From: Bacillus sp. IITD106
GTDB taxonomy: Bacteria; Bacillota; Bacilli; Bacillales; Bacillaceae_C
Length of the DNA: 58,226 nt
Reading direction: 5' to 3'
NCBI RefSeq assembly: GCF_019459225.1
Contig: NZ_JAIAZY010000027.1
Location: 1 to 58,226 of the forward strand
A model generated the notes under the pieces. The model did no database searches, was not told where the DNA came from, and was given only the letters and a program-made list of their open reading frames with translations. This document shows positions 54,478 through 58,226 of the stretch, in pieces; position 1 is the stretch's first letter, and each line of letters starts with the position of its first letter. Position numbers and translations under genes: made by a program.

Positions 54478-54588
54478 GAATCGCGGTTAAACGTCGTGAA
54501 ATATCACGATAGAGCCGTGCATCCGAATGAATCGCGGCCAAGCGTCGTGAAATATCACGATAGAGCCGTGCATTTGGATGAATCGCGA
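54478..54588. repeat. 51-nt tandem repeat after truA
   Basis: Two full units (54478-54528 and 54529-54579; 45 of 51 identical) and the first 8 nt of a third (GAATCGCG). Each contains the stem TCGTGA-AATA-TCACGA. In one plus-strand frame the units read as a 17-residue repeat with VVKYHDRAVH, but no start with a ribosome site supports translation. From 54589 to 54750 nothing further is recognised. Confidence 0.8.
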
Positions 54589-54752
54589 AATAACTTTGTA
54601 AAATGTATCTAAAGTGTCATTGAGCCTCTCAGCTACATCCATGACGTGAAGGGTTCTCATCCAGCGAGTTGCACAAGAACAATAAAGAATTGCACGTCGT
54701 CAAAAATAATCTTTTTATGACGAAACAACTTTACCTGGTGTTCAAAAATTTC

Positions 54753-54781
54753 TTGACTTTGCTTGTCAAAAACGGTATTAT
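54753..54781 (+). promoter_or_regulatory. Promoter of rplM-rpsI
   Basis: TTGACT (54753-54758), 17-bp spacer, TATTAT (54776-54781), about 100 nt before rplM. Confidence 0.75.
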
Positions 54782-54802
54782 ATCCTATGGTATTGTTTTT
54801 AA

Positions 54803-54880
54803 CCCCACGATAAGCCCCGGAAACTTATTGTGATTGAAATAAATACGAACTTGGAATTTTGATAAATTTGGGAGGGTAAC
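54803..54880 (+). promoter_or_regulatory. Candidate L13 leader
   Basis: The 5' leader of rplM contains the stem CACGATAAG (54806-54814) with CTTATTGTG (54824-54832), nine pairs including one G-T, followed by an AT-rich segment and GGGAGGG. An autoregulatory L13 leader is known upstream of rplM in Firmicutes; this fits by position and by having a single 5' stem, but I could not match its consensus. Confidence 0.45.
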
Positions 54881-54882
54881 AA

Positions 54883-55320
54883 ATGCGTACTACGTATATG
54901 GCTAAAGCCAGTGAAATCGAACGTAAATGGTACGTTGTAGACGCTGAAGGCAAAACTCTTGGTCGTCTTGCATCAGAAGTAGCGTCCATTTTGCGCGGTA
55001 AACATAAACCAACTTTCACGCCACATGTTGATACTGGCGATCACGTAATCCTTATTAATGCTGATAAAATCGAATTGACTGGTAAAAAACTATCTGACAA
55101 AATCTACTACCGTCACTCAGGATTTGCTGGCGGATTGAAAACTAGAACTGCTGGAGAAATGCGTGCAAAATATCCAACAAAAATGCTTGAGCTTGCTATT
55201 AAAGGCATGCTTCCTAAAGGTTCTTTAGGACGTCAAATGGGTAAAAAATTGCACGTATACGCTGGATCTGAGCATCCACATCAAGCACAAAAACCGGAAG
55301 TATACGAGCTTCGCGGGTAA
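54883..55320 (+). CDS. rplM: Ribosomal protein L13
   Basis: An early-assembly 50S protein of 145 residues: [34 protein letters not shown], then [34 protein letters not shown] and [33 protein letters not shown] lies 6 nt before the ATG. rpsI follows after 20 nt. Confidence 0.98.
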   Translation: MRTTYMAKASEIERKWYVVDAEGKTLGRLASEVASILRGKHKPTFTPHVDTGDHVILINADKIELTGKKLSDKIYYRHSGFAGGLKTRTAGEMRAKYPTKMLELAIKGMLPKGSLGRQMGKKLHVYAGSEHPHQAQKPEVYELRG

Positions 55321-55340
55321 ATTAAAGGGAGGGCATTACA

Positions 55341-55733
55341 TTGGCACAAGTTCAATACTATGGTACAGGTCGCCGTAAAAGCTCTGTTGCCCGCGTACGT
55401 TTAGTACCAGGCGAAGGCCGTATCATTATTAACAATCGTGAAGTAGAAGACTATATTCCATTCGCAGCTTTACGCGAAGTTATTAAACAGCCACTTACAG
55501 CTACTGAAACAGTAGGAAACTACAACGTACTCGTTTCTGTAAAAGGCGGCGGTTATACAGGTCAAGCAGGAGCTATCCGTCACGGAATTGCTCGCGCATT
55601 GCTTGAAGCAGATCCTGAATACCGTGGAACACTTAAGCGTGCAGGTCTACTTACACGTGACCCACGTATGAAAGAACGTAAGAAATACGGTCTTAAAGGT
55701 GCACGTCGCGCGCCACAGTTCTCAAAGCGTTAA
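55341..55733 (+). CDS. rpsI: Ribosomal protein S9
   Basis: S9 contacts P-site tRNA through its C-terminal tail. The 130-residue product begins [24 protein letters not shown] (TTG start behind GGGAGGG), contains [21 protein letters not shown] and ends [11 protein letters not shown], the conserved tail. A strong terminator closes the operon 31 nt later. Confidence 0.98.
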   Translation: MAQVQYYGTGRRKSSVARVRLVPGEGRIIINNREVEDYIPFAALREVIKQPLTATETVGNYNVLVSVKGGGYTGQAGAIRHGIARALLEADPEYRGTLKRAGLLTRDPRMKERKKYGLKGARRAPQFSKR

Positions 55734-55764
55734 TCTTCAAAAAAACATTGATATATCAACGTTT

Positions 55765-55798
55765 AAAGGCTATCTCACTTTTGAGATAGCCTTTTTTT
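55765..55798 (+). terminator. Terminator after rpsI
   Basis: A perfect 12-bp stem, AAAGGCTATCTC with GAGATAGCCTTT, 6-nt loop, followed by TTTT. It marks the end of the conserved ribosomal block. Confidence 0.92.
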
Positions 55799-55846
55799 GT
55801 TGGTAGAAAGGTTAGTGAATTTAATAGGATTGAATCGTTTTCCCAC

Positions 55847-55877
55847 TTGCTCCCTCCGTTACGTCATATGCTAATCT
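55847..55877 (+). promoter_or_regulatory. MerR-type promoter with 19-bp spacer
   Basis: TTGCTC (55847-55852) and TAATCT (55872-55877) are 19 bp apart, the over-long spacing typical of promoters remodelled by MerR-family activators. CCTCCGTTACG in the spacer forms an inverted repeat with CGTTACGGAGG (55889-55899), which contains the ribosome site of the regulator gene just downstream. Confidence 0.5.
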
Positions 55878-55910
55878 AAAAATATCATCGTTACGGAGGA
55901 GTGGTTATGT

Positions 55911-56711
55911 ATGGGAAACAATGAACTGGTTTTTACAATCGGAGAGTTTGGAAGACGAGCAAGGATAACGATAAGAACATTACGCTTCTATGAAGAATTG
56001 GGATTACTTATACCGCAAAGGCAAAATAGCTCTGGTCATAGGTTGTATGGATTGGCGGAGCTGGCGAAACTGCAACTAATTCAATCACTAAAATTTTTAG
56101 GGTATTCTTTGCAGGAAATCAAAAATCTCATTGGGAATGATACAAATGCCTTTATCCAACTTGAAGAGTCTTTACCCCTGCAACATAAGCTCTTGACAGA
56201 AAAAAGAGATGAATTAAATCGAGCCATTGAAGCGGTAGAACATGTGCAATGCTTAATAAATGAAAAAAAGTCAGTTACATGGAGAGTCTTAAGTTCTTTA
56301 CTATTTCAGATAGAACACGAAGAAGATCAGAAGGAATGGATAAAAGAATACTTTTCAGATGATGAAATAGCTAATCAATTCTTTTCTCTTTCGAAAGAAC
56401 ATCGCCAACAGCTTGATATAGAAATGTTGGAATGGCTAGCTTCTCTAAAAAAGCTGATGAAAGAAGATGCTTCACCACAATCACCTGAAGCTTTTGATAT
56501 TTTAATAAAGTTGACTGAAATGGCAATAAGGCATGTCGATAACAAAGAAGAACTAGCAGAGCAACTTGAAAAGGCAAGGGAGCTAATGGAGTCAGATGTG
56601 ATAGATTTTCAATTTCCTACTTTTTTAACACCGGAAGAAGAGTCTTTTTTGGAAGAGACGGGAAAAGCAATGGAAGCATTATTTTTTGAAAATAAAACGG
56701 ACGAGGAATGA
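55911..56711 (+). CDS. MerR-family transcriptional regulator
   Basis: A 266-residue regulator. The N-terminal winged helix is clear: FTIGEFGRRARITIRTLRFYEELGLLIPQRQNSSGHRLYGLAELAKLQLIQSLKFLGYSLQEIKNLI (about residues 8-75), with the MerR pattern TLRFYEELGLL. A long coiled-coil dimer helix follows (about 80-120). The C-terminal ~140 residues are helical and acidic, have no cysteine pair for metal binding, and resemble ligand-sensing domains of multidrug-type MerR proteins only in a general way. The ligand and targets are unknown. The promoter spacing suggests autoregulation. Gene lies outside the conserved cluster. Confidence 0.85.
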   Translation: MGNNELVFTIGEFGRRARITIRTLRFYEELGLLIPQRQNSSGHRLYGLAELAKLQLIQSLKFLGYSLQEIKNLIGNDTNAFIQLEESLPLQHKLLTEKRDELNRAIEAVEHVQCLINEKKSVTWRVLSSLLFQIEHEEDQKEWIKEYFSDDEIANQFFSLSKEHRQQLDIEMLEWLASLKKLMKEDASPQSPEAFDILIKLTEMAIRHVDNKEELAEQLEKARELMESDVIDFQFPTFLTPEEESFLEETGKAMEALFFENKTDEE

Positions 56712-56789
56712 TTGTAAACTTCCAGTGGAAAAAATACCTCATGAATAAAGTAAGAAATATTTATGACTTAAAATAACCGACTATTAATG

Positions 56790-56820
56790 AAAAAAGCTAG
56801 TCACAAAAAGTGATTAGCTT
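56790..56820 (-). terminator. Terminator of the Uma2-family gene
   Basis: On the minus strand, AAGCTAATCAC and GTGACTAGCTT pair at 10 of 11 positions around TTTTT, followed by TTTTCATT. The stem overlaps the stop codon of the gene it terminates. It may also slow transcription arriving from the merR side. Confidence 0.75.
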
Positions 56821-57380
56821 AGGTTGAATAATTCCTTGGTATTTATCTTAAAATCTTTAAAAAGGTTTGAGACAACAAGTCCCCCTAGATTAACCAGAGT
56901 GAATTGAATCTCTGCATCCTTATCCAGGAAATAAACCATTATATGATTTTCCATAGGGTCTACTATCCAGTATTCTTTAACACCTGAATTCATATATAAA
57001 TTCAGCTTTGTAATCATATCGTGCGATTTATTTGAAGGACTCAATATTTCAATAATAAAATCAGGAGCTCCAATGTATTCATTTTCAGTGAAGTTATCTT
57101 GGTTGCAAACTACAAATAGATCGGGGACAACCGTCATTTTTTCATCTTTACTTTCATTATTAAAAACGACGTCAGTTGGCGCTGCAAAAACTTTACATTT
57201 ACTCCCCTTCAAGAAATTGTATAACTCGCCATGCAAGTAAGATGATATCTCTTGATGTCTGATGCTGGGAGATGGAGACATATATATAACTCCATCAATA
57301 AACTCTAACCTTTTATCTGTTTTTTTTCGTTCAGATTCAAATTCTTCATAGGTGCTATACCTTTCATTAAATAAACTCAG
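56814..57380 (-). CDS. Uma2-family PD-(D/E)XK nuclease-fold protein, CTG start
   Basis: A 188-residue protein of the Uma2/DUF820 family, a restriction-endonuclease-like fold common in cyanobacteria and Bacilli whose function is mostly unknown. Conserved points: VPDLFVV, then FIIEILSPSNKSHD and the EYWIVDP strand, giving a D...ExL-type active site. The first ATG (57281) would cut off the N-terminal strand. Homology-like sequence continues upstream (ERYSTYEEFESERKKTDKRLEFIDGVIYMSPSPS) to a CTG at 57378-57380, which is preceded by GGTGGTGATGG. I therefore propose the CTG start. A shorter 155-residue form is the alternative. Confidence 0.75.
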   Translation of the reverse strand: MSLFNERYSTYEEFESERKKTDKRLEFIDGVIYMSPSPSIRHQEISSYLHGELYNFLKGSKCKVFAAPTDVVFNNESKDEKMTVVPDLFVVCNQDNFTENEYIGAPDFIIEILSPSNKSHDMITKLNLYMNSGVKEYWIVDPMENHIMVYFLDKDAEIQFTLVNLGGLVVSNLFKDFKINTKELFNLS

Positions 57381-57565
57381 GAGCCATCACCACCCTAAGT
57401 CAATTATACTCGAATTAATAACCAAAAAGAAATAATCATACAAGGCATCCTCGCATTTGATTCGAGTTGGTAATTATCAAAGTTGTGATTAAGTTCTATT
57501 TTCATCACATGACCTACTCTCATTGATCGTGTAGATGATTGTATTGTTGACATGTGCACCTATTG

Positions 57566-58226
57566 TTATGACGATAAAAACTCAGCCAGTTGTCGTTCAT
57601 GTTTGTCGAGCATAATCTGTTCTGGCTTGATGCCCTGTTCACGCAGTACTTCAATGTTCTGCACGAGGAATTCGTCGCTGCCGACAACATAGAAGAGCCC
57701 ATCCTTGTCTGCGGCAAGATTTTTTACTTCTTCATAATAGTCTTTACGGTTATCTACGAACTGTGATGTGAACTTTTTGTCAGGTGCAGATTTAAAAATA
57801 TTGGTGAATAAGAAATCTTTTGATGAATCGATGTTGAGGGAATGAATTTGATTGACATTGTCAGCACGCTCGAAATAATCAAGTACAAGCGGTCTTAAAG
57901 TTGCCAGGCCGACACCTGATGACAGCAGGTAAACATTTTTATCTTCTCTCTTAAGCGGTATATTCGAATGAGTTTTAAATATTGCAACTTCATTGCCGAC
58001 TTCAAGATTTCTTAAAATTGCTTTAAACTCAGAGCACTGTTTTCGGATGCGTGTAGTGATACCGATTGAATTTTCATGCGGTAAAGTCGAGATGGACATA
58101 TGGCGAATAAGGTTGCGGTTTGGTTTATCTCCAGCATTAAAACCCTCCAGTGCGAAGTGGGTGTGAGCACCTTCTTCCCATGTAAAGCCTTCCGGACTGT
58201 CGAGCATATATGTTTTAATCTCAGGC
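57566..58226 (-). CDS. Ferredoxin reductase-like flavoprotein, 5' end cut off
   Basis: The gene runs off the right edge: the frame stays open (PEIKTY) before the first visible Met. The about 219 residues seen form an FNR-type FAD/NAD(P) module. The FAD-binding RxxS-like motif is RHMSIST, the nucleotide-binding region is YLLSSGVGLATLRPLV, and FYVVGSDEFLVQNIEVLREQGIKPEQI corresponds to the C-terminal NAD(P) segment. The beginning (SPEGFTWEEGAHTHFAL) is the usual beta-barrel region, so only a short N terminus is missing unless other domains precede it. Electron acceptor and pathway cannot be told. The 185-nt gap to the Uma2 gene holds nothing recognised. Confidence 0.75.
   Translation of the reverse strand, partial: PEIKTYMLDSPEGFTWEEGAHTHFALEGFNAGDKPNRNLIRHMSISTLPHENSIGITTRIRKQCSEFKAILRNLEVGNEVAIFKTHSNIPLKREDKNVYLLSSGVGLATLRPLVLDYFERADNVNQIHSLNIDSSKDFLFTNIFKSAPDKKFTSQFVDNRKDYYEEVKNLAADKDGLFYVVGSDEFLVQNIEVLREQGIKPEQIMLDKHERQLAEFLSS

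Noticed and set aside
54316-54612. 98-residue protein with 17-residue repeats
   Set aside because: Most of it overlaps truA out of frame, there is no initiation signal, and the repeat is better explained as a non-coding tandem hairpin.

Overview
This window is a low-GC Gram-positive chromosome segment from a member of the Bacillaceae; the genus cannot be fixed by eye. Gene order and protein sequences follow the Bacillus subtilis origin-proximal stretch from ctsR through the rpo, str, S10, spc and alpha clusters to rplM-rpsI almost gene for gene. It contains a stress operon with McsA/McsB/CtsR, sigma-H, a cysteine T-box, the zinc-finger forms of L33, L36 and S14, and GTG/TTG starts behind strong AAGGAGG ribosome binding sites. 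No rRNA, tRNA, insertion sequence, prophage or CRISPR array is visible.

Layout. 1-477: degenerate 52-nt tandem repeats, then a sigma-A promoter with a CtsR box. 478-5015: ctsR-mcsA-mcsB-clpC, the class III heat-shock operon for protein arginine phosphorylation and ClpCP proteolysis. 5117-9038: radA, a PIN/TRAM membrane protein (yacL), ispD and ispF; disA, normally between radA and yacL, is missing. 9165-14676: gltX, a cysteine T-box, cysE-cysS, mrnC, rlmB, rae1. 14745-16648: sigH, rpmGB, secE, nusG. 16813-28278: rplKA, rplJL, a YbxB-type methyltransferase, rpoB-rpoC and rplGB. 28380-32753: rpsL, rpsG, fusA, tuf. 32801-35392 (minus strand): a manganese-type ABC transporter operon with its own promoter and MntR-like operator, inserted between tuf and rpsJ. 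35806-50784: the continuous S10-spc-alpha array with secY, adk, map, infA and rpoA. 51205-54437: the energising module of ECF vitamin transporters (ecfA1-ecfA2-ecfT) and truA. 54883-55733: rplM-rpsI. 55911 to the end: accessory genes, namely a MerR-family regulator, a Uma2-family nuclease-fold protein with an apparent CTG start, and a truncated ferredoxin reductase-like flavoprotein.

The genes form one growth-rate-controlled block: transcription (RpoA/B/C, NusG, SigH), translation (ribosomal proteins, EF-G, EF-Tu, IF-1, GltX, CysS), protein export and maturation (SecY, SecE, Map), nucleotide balance (Adk), and quality control (ClpC, McsB, Rae1).

The coding content is largely ordinary. The unusual content is between genes. 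Several classes of structured intergenic repeat interrupt otherwise tight ribosomal operons: 52-nt and 51-nt tandem hairpin repeats, a GTTCAAAAAGT inverted-repeat element, and at least four copies or remnants of an element bounded by GTCCAGCTCCAGCGCC and GGCGCTTCCGCTTTTC. Other notable points are the missing disA, a hairpin between the nusG ribosome binding site and its start codon, and promoter/terminator-like leaders in front of rpoB and nusG.
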